Source of the DNA: Cohnella ginsengisoli
Lineage (GTDB): Bacteria > Bacillota > Bacilli > Paenibacillales > Paenibacillaceae
DNA: 64,000 nucleotides
Assembly: GCF_029525555.1 (NCBI RefSeq)
Contig: NZ_JAPDHZ010000002.1
Span: forward strand, 1,029,868-1,093,867
Direction of reading: 5' to 3'
The notes beneath the pieces were generated by a model. The model ran no database searches. It worked only from the letters and a program-made list of their open reading frames with translations, and was not told the origin of the DNA. Position numbers and translations under genes: made by a program. Below are positions 39,484 to 47,921 of the stretch, piece after piece; position 1 is the stretch's first letter; every line of letters starts with the position of its first letter.

Positions 39484-40935
39484 TTATTTCAAACGATTTT
39501 TGTCCTTCGTTCGCATCATCTTCGGACGACCGTTCATCATGCTTAGCGGCGCTCGCAGTATGAGATCCTTCCAATCGCTCAGGAACGTCGGCGCGAAAGG
39601 CGTCGAATATGGAATGCCGAAGCTCTTGAGATTGGCGATATGAATATTCAACATGATGTAGGCGAGCACGATGCCGTACAGACCGAACAGCGCCGCCGAC
39701 AGCATGACTAAAAAACGCAGCAGCCGAAGCGAAATGGCAAAGGTATAGGAAGGCAGGGAAAACGAGGAAATCGCCGTGATGGCGACGACGATAACCATGA
39801 TCGGGCTCACGATGCCCGCCCTGACCGCCGCTTCCCCGATGACGAGCCCGCCCACGATGCCGATCGTCTGGCCGATCGGCTTGGGCAGCCTGATGCCCGC
39901 TTCCCGCAGCAGCTCAAGCGTCGCTTCCATGGCGAACGCCTCGACGACCGACGGGAACGGCACCCCTTCTCTCGAACCCGCGATCGAAAAGGCGAGCTCC
40001 GAAGGCAGCATGCCGTGATGAAATTCGGTGAGCGCGATGTAAAAGGCGGGCATAAACGTAGCGAGAAAAGCCGCGCCGAACCGCATAACGCGTATGGCGG
40101 TGGACACGATCCAATTCTGGTAATAATCCTCCGGCGAATGAAAAAAGGAAAAGATGGTCATCGGCAAAATAAGCTGGAACGGCGTATTGTCCACGATGAC
40201 GCCGACTTTGCCCTGCAGCAGCGCCGCCGACAGTTTGTCGGGACGCTCGGTGCTCATGATCTGGGGAAAGGGAGACAGCTGATGGTCCGTCAGCCACTGC
40301 TCGACGAAGCCCGAGCCCGCCACCTCGTCCACGTCGATCGTATGAATTCTTCTGCGGACCTCCTGCAGCAGCTTGTCGTTGACGATGCCTTCGACATAAA
40401 CGACGGCTACGTCCGTTCGCGAGCGCCTGCCGAGCTGGAACGTCTCGAAGCGCAAATTCGGATCGCGGAGCCGCCTTCGGACGAGCGCGGTATTGGTGCG
40501 GAAGTCTTCCGTAAAGCCGTCTCGCGGGCCGCGTATGAGCGCCTCGGTCTGCGGTTCCTCGACCGGTCTCGAATTCCAGAATTTCGTGCCGACGATTTGC
40601 GCGCAGTCGCTTGCCTCCGACATGACGGCGGAATCCCCGGATAAGATCCCGATCAGGACTTCATCCAGCAAGCCCGTCGTCCTGACTTCCTGGACAGGCA
40701 GCTTTGCCTTGTCCGCGTCAGAACCAATCAGCGCCTCGAGCAGATGCTCCTGAATGATGAGACGGCTGGACAGGCCGTCAATGCAGAAGACGGCATAACG
40801 GACGCCGCGCTTGGAACGATGTTCGCTGACGAGCAGATCCGACGCGTTGCCCAGCCTCGAACGGATTCGTGCTATGTTTTCGTCTAAGTCCGCGCTCAGC
40901 GTCGCCGGTGGAACCGCCGATTGCGACTCGCTCAT
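39484..40935 (-). CDS. Germinant receptor A subunit (GerAA/GerKA family)
   Basis: Intact, 483 aa. N-terminal soluble domain to about 265, then membrane segments. Signature elements: RDGFTEDFRTNTALVRRRLR, VYVEGIVNDKLLQEVRRRI, GKVGVIVDNTPFQLILPMTI, RVMRFGAAFLATFMPAFYIA, LRLPKPIGQTIGIVGGLVIG. It starts the second receptor operon and diverges from the small membrane protein gene at 41124 across about 150-190 bases that must hold both promoters. Confidence 0.94.
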   Translation of the reverse strand: MSESQSAVPPATLSADLDENIARIRSRLGNASDLLVSEHRSKRGVRYAVFCIDGLSSRLIIQEHLLEALIGSDADKAKLPVQEVRTTGLLDEVLIGILSGDSAVMSEASDCAQIVGTKFWNSRPVEEPQTEALIRGPRDGFTEDFRTNTALVRRRLRDPNLRFETFQLGRRSRTDVAVVYVEGIVNDKLLQEVRRRIHTIDVDEVAGSGFVEQWLTDHQLSPFPQIMSTERPDKLSAALLQGKVGVIVDNTPFQLILPMTIFSFFHSPEDYYQNWIVSTAIRVMRFGAAFLATFMPAFYIALTEFHHGMLPSELAFSIAGSREGVPFPSVVEAFAMEATLELLREAGIRLPKPIGQTIGIVGGLVIGEAAVRAGIVSPIMVIVVAITAISSFSLPSYTFAISLRLLRFLVMLSAALFGLYGIVLAYIMLNIHIANLKSFGIPYSTPFAPTFLSDWKDLILRAPLSMMNGRPKMMRTKDKNRLK

Positions 40936-41123
40936 GGATGCTCACCGCCCGAAGTCTGTTATGCGAATGGGATGTCGTGCCGAAGCGACCTTCGACGTGC
41001 CAAGTATATCCATCCGAATGAATTTTTACTCCGTTCTGGAAGGGACGCATAATTACTGTAATCTTTTGCAAAATAGTTCCATGAAAAAAGATCAGCGCTC
41101 GCCACCGGTATCCGTTCGTTCGC

Positions 41124-41841
41124 ATGAGCATGCTTGGCATTACGTTCTCATCCGTCCCCCGGCCCCTCATGGTCGCCTGGTGGTCGGCGTCTTTTCCAGG
41201 CTTCGGGCATTTCATGATCAATCAATATGCGCGCGGCGTCCTGTTCACGCTGACGGAAATGCTCGTCAACAAGCTGTGCAGGCTGAACGAGGCGATCGTG
41301 TACACGTTCTGCGGGCGCTTCGAAGACGCTGCCGAGGTGCTCGACCCGAATTGGGCGTTCGGCTACGCGACGATTTATTTGTTTGCCGTTTGGGACAGCT
41401 ATCGGGGCGCCAGGTCTCAGGGCTGCCTGCGTTCGTTGTCGGACGGCGGGGCGCCTATACGCCGCATGCTGATCCACCCGTTGGAGGTGCAGTATCTCGA
41501 GCGGAAAAATCCGCTGGCCGGCCTTTTTTTATTCGCTGCTGTTCCCGGGACTCGGTCAGCTGTACAATCAACGATTTGGCTTGGGCTTCTACTTAATGTT
41601 CTGGTGGTGGGTCTATATCGGAATGTCTAACGCGCTGGCGGCCAGCGTCGAGCTGCTTTACGGCTCGGCTGCCCGATCGACCGAAATGCTCTCGCAGCAC
41701 TGGTTCATGTTCATGCCCTCCGTGATCGGAGGCGCTTCATACCAGGCCTACAGGGGAACGATCGAGCAAAATAAGCTGTTCCGCGAGGAACAGCGGGCGT
41801 ATTTGAAAAAAACGTACGCTCAGGCTGAAATCTCTATTTGA
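41124..41841 (+). CDS. Membrane protein of unknown function (frame broken)
   Basis: About 238 aa from ATG 41124, corrected. Contains aromatic-rich segments AWWSASFPGFGHFMINQYARG and, after the break, PGLGQLYNQRFGLGFYLM and FWWWVYIGMSNALAAS. The repeated PGxG(H/Q)xxxNQ motif appears once in each half, so the protein may be an internal duplication related to small TM2-type membrane modules. T7 at 41524-41530 breaks the frame. A further break at A6 41084-41089 is possible: with five A the frame would open at ATG 41081 and read MKKISARHRYPFVRMSM. Divergent from the germination operon; its role is unknown. Confidence 0.7.
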
Positions 41842-41861
41842 TGGGAGTCGGGGGTGAGAGG

Positions 41862-42299
41862 ATGCTGTTGATCGGATGTTTTGCCCATTCGCTTGCGCTG
41901 GAGCAAGCGCTTGCCGATATCGAGCGGAGCGGAATCGAGCGCAAGCATATTTTGGCGGTGGTCATGAATCTGCGCTCGGACCCGGATCCGGAAGCCAAGC
42001 AAAGCGACGCCATCGAAATGGGCGCGGCCTGGGCGACGGCTTGCGCCGTCATCGGCGTAGCCGCCGGCTTCGGCCTTGCCTGGGGACCGATCGTGTGGGG
42101 GCTGATCGGCACCGCCGCCGGCTTCGGCGCCGGCTTTAGCCTTCATCGGATATGGCTGCGAGGCCCCGTAAGGTTCGGCTCCAAAACGAACGTCCCCGAA
42201 GTCACGGTCATCGTCCAATGCCCCGCCGCCCTGTCCCACGACGTCCGCCTTGCCATGTATCGTCGCGGCGCTCTTTCGGTCGGAGAAAGCGGAGGGTGA
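41862..42299 (+). CDS. Small glycine-rich membrane protein of unknown function
   Basis: 145 aa. A soluble start (LLIGCFAHSLALEQALADIE) is followed by a Gly/Ala-rich hydrophobic hairpin at about 50-95 (AAWATACAVIGVAAGFGLAW, IGTAAGFGAGFSLHRIW) and a short tail with PEVTVIVQCP. The shape resembles general-stress membrane proteins with glycine-zipper hairpins. ATG 41862 is chosen because GGGGGTGAG lies just upstream; it follows the preceding gene by 20 bases, so they form an operon. Confidence 0.7.
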   Translation: MLLIGCFAHSLALEQALADIERSGIERKHILAVVMNLRSDPDPEAKQSDAIEMGAAWATACAVIGVAAGFGLAWGPIVWGLIGTAAGFGAGFSLHRIWLRGPVRFGSKTNVPEVTVIVQCPAALSHDVRLAMYRRGALSVGESGG

Positions 42300-42448
42300 G
42301 CCTGTGCAAGCTGCGGGGACAATCCCGTCTCCTTTGATTAATGAGCCAGTCCTGCGCGTACTCGGCCATCCCCATGGCGGCGAGGTCAATGCCGTCCTCC
42401 CGTGCCGATTAAGTAACGTCGCCGAAGATGCTTCCTGCTCGCGGCGTA

Positions 42449-43220
42449 TTAAATATTAAATCCGCCGGTAATATGAAGATCCGTCCCCGTGACTTGCGAA
42501 GACTCGTCCGCCAGCAAATAGATGACGCCGTAGGCCATATCTTCCACGGTTTGAAGCCGGCCGCTCGGCACTTCGGACTTTCCTCAGGGCTTCAAGGTCC
42601 TGTGCGCTGCTTCCGTCCTTTTCTACTCTGGCGACCTCGCCTTCGGTAGCCACCCAGCCCACCGTCACCCAGTTCGAGCGAATTCTTTGCGCCGCATAAT
42701 TTCTGGCGATATGCTTGCTGAGCGTATGCATGGCGCCTTTGGCGCATCCGTAGGCAGCCAAGTCGTCCATGCCCCCGAACCCGTGGGTAGAGCCCATATG
42801 GACGATCGACCCGCCGCCCGACTTCAGCATGTGTTCGATCGCGAACCTGGAGCAGAAAAAAGCGCTTTTCATGTTCACGTCGAACACCTGGTCAAACAAA
42901 GCATCGTCCGTCTCCAGCAGCGTCGCCCGGGGAAACCAGCCGGCATTATTGACAAGCCCGTCTATCCTTCCGAATCGGTTGACCGTGCGATCGATGAATA
43001 TCCGGCATGCTTCCGTTTCCGCGATATCCCCCTGCACGAAGCAGATTCGATCGCCGTATTCGGCCGACAGGCGCGAAGCCAGCGCTTCGCCTTCGGACGC
43101 GCTCCTTCCGCCGAACGCCACCTTTGCCCCTTCCCGAACCGCCATCTCTACGATCCCTTTGCCGATTCCCTTCGTACCGCCGGTGACGGCAATCACCTTG
43201 TCTTTCAGTCTTCCTTCCAT
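42449..43220 (-). CDS. Short-chain dehydrogenase/reductase (frame broken near end)
   Basis: 256 aa corrected. NAD(P)-binding motif TGGTKGIGKG, then NNAG (LVNNAGWFP) and the active-site YGCAK with Ser in HMGSTHG. Near 42580-42600 the frame breaks next to AAA; removing one base gives SEVPSGRLQTVEDMAYGVIY and a normal SDR ending TDLHITGGFNI at TAA 42449. The last gene of the iolC-iolA operon; it overlaps the preceding SDR gene by 16 bases. Substrate unknown, probably a polyol or keto-sugar. Confidence 0.85.
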
Positions 43221-43991
43221 ATGAAACGCTCCTCTCTTATCGGGCCAAATATCCCCCCGTCGACGGGTATAACCGCCCCCGTAATATAGTTGGAAGCCTC
43301 CGAGGACAAAAACACGGCGATGCCCGACAGGTCCTCCGGCGTGCCCCAACGGCCAGCCGGAATTCTCGCCGTAATGGCAGGATAACGTACCGAATCCTCA
43401 TGCAGATCCTTATTCATGCTGGTGTCCATGTATCCGGGAGCGATCGCGTTCACCTGAATGCCCTGGCCGGCCCATTCGTTCGACAGCGACTTGGTTAACT
43501 GCGCGACGCCGCCTTTGCTCGCCGCATAGGCAGTCGCGTTGAAGCCGCCGATGAAACTGAGCATGGACGCCATATTGATGATCTTGCCCCCGCCCCTCTT
43601 CAACATAACCTCGCCGGCATATTTGCACAACTGAAAAACTGCAGAGAGGTTAAGCTCTAATACCCGATCCCACGCCTCCAGCGGCAAGTCCAGGCACGAC
43701 CGGCGATCGTGCATGCCTGCGTTGTTGATCAAGATGTCAAGCCGGCCTCCGAGCAACTCCACGGCATCCCTGAACGAGCGCAACAAATCTTCGCTATCCG
43801 ACAAGTCGCCCCTCACGGCAAAAGCTGTCGGCCCGCTTGCGCCCAACTTGAGCGCGGCCTCCGTCGCTTCGTCGCTCACGTCCAATATCACCACTTCGGC
43901 CCCGGCATCGTGCAGACCTTTTGGCCATCCCATAACCCAAACCGCGGCTAGCGCCTGTGACGATCGCCTTTTTCCCTTTCAAGTCAAACAT
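43205..43991 (-). CDS. Short-chain dehydrogenase/reductase, KduD-like (frame broken)
   Basis: 261 aa corrected. The N-terminus FDLKGKKAIVTGASRGLGYG is close to 2-deoxy-D-gluconate 3-dehydrogenase/KduD-type enzymes. Active-site set: NNAG (LINNAGMHDRR), Ser in NMASMLSF, YAASK. The C-terminus is VIPVDGGIFGPI. T4 at 43919-43922 breaks the frame after GYGMAK. ATG 43991 follows GGAGG by 9 bases. It would oxidise a keto-deoxy sugar acid or a cyclitol intermediate in the same pathway as IolC/IolA. Confidence 0.85.
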
Positions 43992-44011
43992 GGTGTGCAT
44001 CCTCCGCCTCG

Positions 44012-45467
44012 TTAATACCGCGCGACGACCATCTTTTTGCGCGTATAGAACGCCACGCCGTCTTTGCCGTTGGCATGCAAATCGCCGTAGAACGACTTTT
44101 TGTAGCCGGAAAATGGGAAGAAGGCCATGGGCGCCGGTACCCCCACATTGACCCCCAGCATTCCCGCTTCCATCGTCTCGCGGAACTGACGGATCGATCT
44201 GGCATCGTACGTATAAATGCATCCTCCGTTGGCAAAATCAGACGCGTTGGCCAGCTCGATCGCTTCCTCAAGCGTGGGCGCGCGAACGATTTGAAGGACA
44301 GGAGCGAATATTTCATCGTTCCATATCTTCATCCCTTTGCGGGCATGGTCGAAAATCGTCGGCCCCAGAAAATACCCCGACTGTCCGCTCGCTGTATGCG
44401 CCCTGCCGTCCAGGACGAGCGTCGCTCCTTCGCGCACGCCTTCTTCGATATATTGAACGGTGCGCTTTTTGTGTGCTTCGCGGATGACGGGCCCGAGAAA
44501 CGTTCCCTTGTTCCTGCCGTCGCCGACAGTCAAGTTGCGTGCCGCCTCCGCCAGCTTCTCCACAAGCTCGTCGGCAATGCTCCCCACCGCTACGACGACC
44601 GAGCAGGCCATACAGCGTTCTCCCGCCGAGCCGAAGGCAGCGCCGATGATTTCTTTTACCGCCAGCTCCATATCCGCATCGGGCATGACGATGGAATGAT
44701 TTTTGGCTCCCCCCGAGCGCCTGGACCCTTTTCCCATGGGCGGCGGCCGTCCTGTATACATACTCCGCTACCGGCTGGGAGCCGACGAACGAGATGGCGG
44801 CGACGTCCGGATGCGCCAGCAAGCCGTTGACCACGTCATGGGCGCCGTGCACGATATTGAGTACGCCGTCCGGCAGTCCCGCTTCTCCGAACAGCTCCGC
44901 CAAGCGATTCGCCAGCAGCGGCGTTCGTTCCGAAGGCTTAAGCACGACCGTATTGCCGCAAGCGATCGCCAGCGGGAACATCCAGCAGGGCACCATCATC
45001 GGAAAGTTGAACGGCGTAATGCCGCCGACCACGCCGATCGGATAATGATACATCGCGGATTCGATATTGGTGGCGATATCCGGCAGATGACTGCCCATCA
45101 TCAAGGTCGGCACCCCGGCCGCGAACTCCACGCACTCGATGCCGCGCTGCACTTCGCCGTAAGCTTCGGCATAGCTCTTGCCATTCTCCAGCGTGATGAG
45201 CTTGGCCAGTTCGTCACAACGGTCGACGAGAAGCTGCTGATATTTGAACAGAATCCGCGCTCTCTTGGGAACGGCGACCTTGCTCCATTCTTTGAACGCC
45301 TTGCTTGCCGCTCGCACAGCCTGATCCAGTTCGTCCTTGGTGGACAAGGGGACCCGAGCCACTTCTTCTCCGGTCGCCGGATTCGGAACGGGGTCCGATT
45401 GCGCCGATGTCGAGACCGTCCATTGACCCCCGATATAATTAGGTACCGTCGTTATAAAAGCTGTCAT
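44012..45467 (-). CDS. iolA: Methylmalonate-semialdehyde dehydrogenase (CoA-acylating), IolA type (frame broken)
   Basis: 484 aa corrected. It converts malonate semialdehyde (inositol route) or methylmalonate semialdehyde to acetyl- or propionyl-CoA. Very close to known IolA throughout: [39 protein letters not shown], and [14 protein letters not shown] with the catalytic Cys, ending [14 protein letters not shown]6 at 44709-44714 breaks the frame; with five C it reads [22 protein letters not shown] 45467 follows AGGAGG. Second gene of the operon, 18 bases after iolC. Confidence 0.95.
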
Positions 45468-45485
45468 ATCGATTCCTCCTATGCG

Positions 45486-46499
45486 TTACCCGATCAGCTG
45501 ATTAGATGTCCATCGATCGATTTTCTCCTGGATCTGGTCCGCCGTGGGCATGGCATCGGAGCAACTGTGGCTGGATACGACGATAGACGCCGAAGCCGCG
45601 CCGAACGTCTGGGCTTTTTCAATTTCCCAACCTTGCATAATGCCGTATATAAAGGCGCCGGCGAAGGCGTCCCCCGCGCCAAAGGTTTTGACGACCTCGG
45701 CGGGAAAGGTGCTGCCGCGGAAAATGTTGCCGCTGCGGTCATAAGCCTTGGACCCGTCGCCGCCTCTTTTAACGACAATCAGTTGTGCTTTATGTTTCAG
45801 CCAGTGACCTGCCGTCCAGTCGTCGTCTTGCTTGAGGGGGTGTCCCATAGCCAATTCGAGTAAGTCGAATTCCTCTCGTCCTCCGATGATGCAGTCGCAT
45901 TTCTCGGCTGCCAGCTTGGCATAAATGCCGGCTTCAAGCGCCGAGGTCCAGGTATAGGGACGGTAGTCGATATCGAAGAAAGTGACGACATCATGCTTGG
46001 ACGCGTATTCCAACGCCATGAACACCGCTTCCCTTGAAGGACTTTTCGCCAGCGCCGTGCCTGATATGAGCAGCGCTTTAGCCTTGCTCATATAGCCTTC
46101 GTCAAGATCCGCCGGAGACAGCTTCAAGTCGGCGACGTTATCCCGGTACATGAGAATACTGCAATCCGTAGGAGACTTGATCTCCGTGAATGCCAGTCCG
46201 GTAACGGCCCCTTCGCGATCAACCGCAACGCACCCGGTATCTATGCCAGCTTGCAGCAAGTATTGGACGATATATCGTCCGAAGGCATCGTCCGACACTT
46301 TGCCGATAAACCCTGCGCTCAATCCGAGCCTGGCAGCTGCCACGGTAATATTCGCGGGAGAGCCGCCCACATACTTGGTAAAGGTCAATGTCTCCTCCAT
46401 CGGACGATGAATTTCGTTCGCATTGAGGTCGATGCAAAGCCGTCCTAATCCGATTAGATCCAGAGGACGATCCTGCTTGAAGTTCAGGATTCCCAACAC
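45486..46499 (-). CDS. iolC: 5-dehydro-2-deoxygluconokinase, IolC type
   Basis: PfkB-family kinase, about 337 aa, that phosphorylates 2-deoxy-5-keto-gluconate in inositol breakdown. Nearly every block of IolC is present: RPLDLIGLGRLCIDLNANE, TFTKYVGGSPANIT, GLAFTEIKSPTDCSILMYRD, LISGTALAKSPSREAV and the catalytic PfkB motif VKTFGAGDAFAGAFIYG. The start is GTG 46499 (or TTG 46496): AAGGGAG sits 5 to 8 bases upstream. An open frame reaches back through the operators, and ATG 46514 has no ribosome site, so both are rejected. First gene of the operon. Confidence 0.92.
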   Translation of the reverse strand: MLGILNFKQDRPLDLIGLGRLCIDLNANEIHRPMEETLTFTKYVGGSPANITVAAARLGLSAGFIGKVSDDAFGRYIVQYLLQAGIDTGCVAVDREGAVTGLAFTEIKSPTDCSILMYRDNVADLKLSPADLDEGYMSKAKALLISGTALAKSPSREAVFMALEYASKHDVVTFFDIDYRPYTWTSALEAGIYAKLAAEKCDCIIGGREEFDLLELAMGHPLKQDDDWTAGHWLKHKAQLIVVKRGGDGSKAYDRSGNIFRGSTFPAEVVKTFGAGDAFAGAFIYGIMQGWEIEKAQTFGAASASIVVSSHSCSDAMPTADQIQEKIDRWTSNQLIG

Positions 46500-46520
46500 A
46501 TAGTCTCCCTTCATGCGATT

Positions 46521-46566
46521 ATCTAATCGATTAGATTTAGTTTTAAATACATCTAATCGATTAGAT
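46521..46566 (-). promoter_or_regulatory. Twin LacI-type operators
   Basis: The perfect 16-bp palindrome ATCTAATCGATTAGAT occurs twice, at 46521-46536 and 46551-46566, 30 bases centre to centre (about three helical turns). The upstream copy covers the expected transcription start of the iol operon. They are very likely the binding sites of the LacI-type repressor encoded just upstream; the central CG is the usual LacI-family feature. Confidence 0.9.
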
Positions 46567-46572
46567 ATCATT

Positions 46573-46601
46573 ACTATAAATGTTGCTGAAGGCGTTGTAA
46601 A
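46573..46601 (-). promoter_or_regulatory. Sigma-A promoter of the iolC-iolA operon
   Basis: Minus strand TTTACA (46601-46596), a 17-base spacer, and TATAGT (46578-46573). The first operator begins 6 bases downstream of the -10, so a bound repressor would block initiation. Confidence 0.85.
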
Positions 46602-46617
46602 CCATTATTTTTCCAAT

Positions 46618-47646
46618 TCACGCCCCCCTTCCTCCGCAAGTCCTCCGTACGATCAGCTCCACCGGCAGGACGATTCGATTTGTCGGCTTAACATCGACCT
46701 CTCGGTCTGGCTTTTTTAACTTCTCCAGCAATATCAGCGTCGCCCTTTTGCCTAACTCATATCTAGGAATACGGACCGTAGTCAGCTGAATCTGCCTCGA
46801 ATTCGCGATAAAAAGATCGTCAAAGCCGACGACGGCCAGATCGTCGGGTACGCGCAATCTTAAATCATAGGCAGCATCGATGACGCCGATCGCGCCTACA
46901 TCGTTGATATTTATAATGGCCGTCGGCCGCTTGGACGCCTCCAGCTCCATTAATGTCCGCGTTGCGAGATAGCTGGGCTCATAACGCGCTTCTCCTGATA
47001 TAAGCCATTCCGGTTCGATCGCAAATCCCGCTTGGCGCATGGCGAAGACATAGCCTTCTCGCCTTAAACGGGTGATCTCGGAGCCCTCCACCCCGCCCAT
47101 AAACGCAACTTTGCGGTGGCCAAGTCCCAAGAGGTGGTTCGTAGCCGCCACCGCACCGTTAAAGTTGTCGGACACCACGCTGTCCATATCAAGCCCAGGA
47201 AGCTCTCTATGCGCAAAAACGACGGGCAAAGCATAATCTTTTAATTCTTGGAGTACGGTCCTGTCCTTTTCCAGCGCGGTCGTAATAATCATGCCGTCCG
47301 TCTTGCCTTCGCGCAGCAGCCTGAGCGCATCCGCCAGACGTTGTCCATCTTCATTGGTGTTAATAATGTTGACCAAGTAACCCGCTTCCTGCGCCGCCTC
47401 TTCGCAAGCCTTGGCGATGTCCGGATAAAAGGGATTCGTAATATCGGCTACGACAAGACTTAAGGTCTGGCTTCGCCTTACGCGCAATCCTCTAGCTACC
47501 GCATTAGGCACATAGTCCAGCTCGCGGATCGCTTGCAGAATCCGTTCCTTTTTCTCGGGACTAACATAACGCGTATTGTTCAACACATAGGAGACGGTAG
47601 CAACCGACACTTTGGCGTGACTCGCAATATCTTTAATCGTGGTCAT
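46618..47646 (-). CDS. LacI-family transcriptional repressor
   Basis: 342 aa, intact. N-terminal LacI helix-turn-helix TTIKDIASHAKVSVATVSYV followed by the hinge NAVARGLRVRRSQ, then a periplasmic-binding-protein-like sensor (about 60-335) with VVADITNPFYPDIAKACEEA and VVGFDDLFIANSRQ. It lies directly upstream of the operon in the same orientation; the twin operators are only 52 and 82 bases past its stop, so the operon and not the regulator gene seems to be the main target. The inducer is probably an inositol-like compound or sugar acid. Confidence 0.93.
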   Translation of the reverse strand: MTTIKDIASHAKVSVATVSYVLNNTRYVSPEKKERILQAIRELDYVPNAVARGLRVRRSQTLSLVVADITNPFYPDIAKACEEAAQEAGYLVNIINTNEDGQRLADALRLLREGKTDGMIITTALEKDRTVLQELKDYALPVVFAHRELPGLDMDSVVSDNFNGAVAATNHLLGLGHRKVAFMGGVEGSEITRLRREGYVFAMRQAGFAIEPEWLISGEARYEPSYLATRTLMELEASKRPTAIININDVGAIGVIDAAYDLRLRVPDDLAVVGFDDLFIANSRQIQLTTVRIPRYELGKRATLILLEKLKKPDREVDVKPTNRIVLPVELIVRRTCGGRGA

Positions 47647-47738
47647 GAATTTAGTTCCCTGTCGTTTATTTTTTTGTCAGTCGCGTGTTAACGGCTAATC
47701 ATAACTATGTCATGTTCTGCGTCATTTCACAATGCTAA

Positions 47739-47774
47739 AAGAAACCGCACCCGAATGAATCCGAGTGCGGTTCT
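47739..47774 (-). terminator. Terminator downstream of recQ
   Basis: Minus strand AGAACCGCACTCG and CGGGTGCGGTTTCT form a stem with a 7-8 base loop, followed by TTTT. It lies about 150 bases past the recQ stop. Confidence 0.7.
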
Positions 47775-47831
47775 GGTCTTTCATTTTGAAGCCGATTATA
47801 GCCGGGAAAGACCTTGCTTGTCTACGAGATT

Positions 47832-47882
47832 GCTCTTCTTTGTGCATAGTTCTTCTTTGTGCATGGTTCTTCTTTGTGCAGC
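47832..47882. repeat. Three 17-bp direct repeats
   Basis: TCTTCTTTGTGCA recurs at 47834, 47851 and 47868, an exact 17-base period, just downstream of the recQ stop. Function unknown; it may be simple slippage. Confidence 0.8.
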
Positions 47883-47921
47883 GTTCTCTTTATGCGAAGC
47901 CCTTCTCTGCCCATCGCCTTC

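Noticed and set aside
46499..46571. Upstream ATG starts for the IolC kinase
   Set aside because: The frame from 46571 translates the operator palindromes, and ATG 46514 has no ribosome site; AAGGGAG points to GTG 46499 or TTG 46496.
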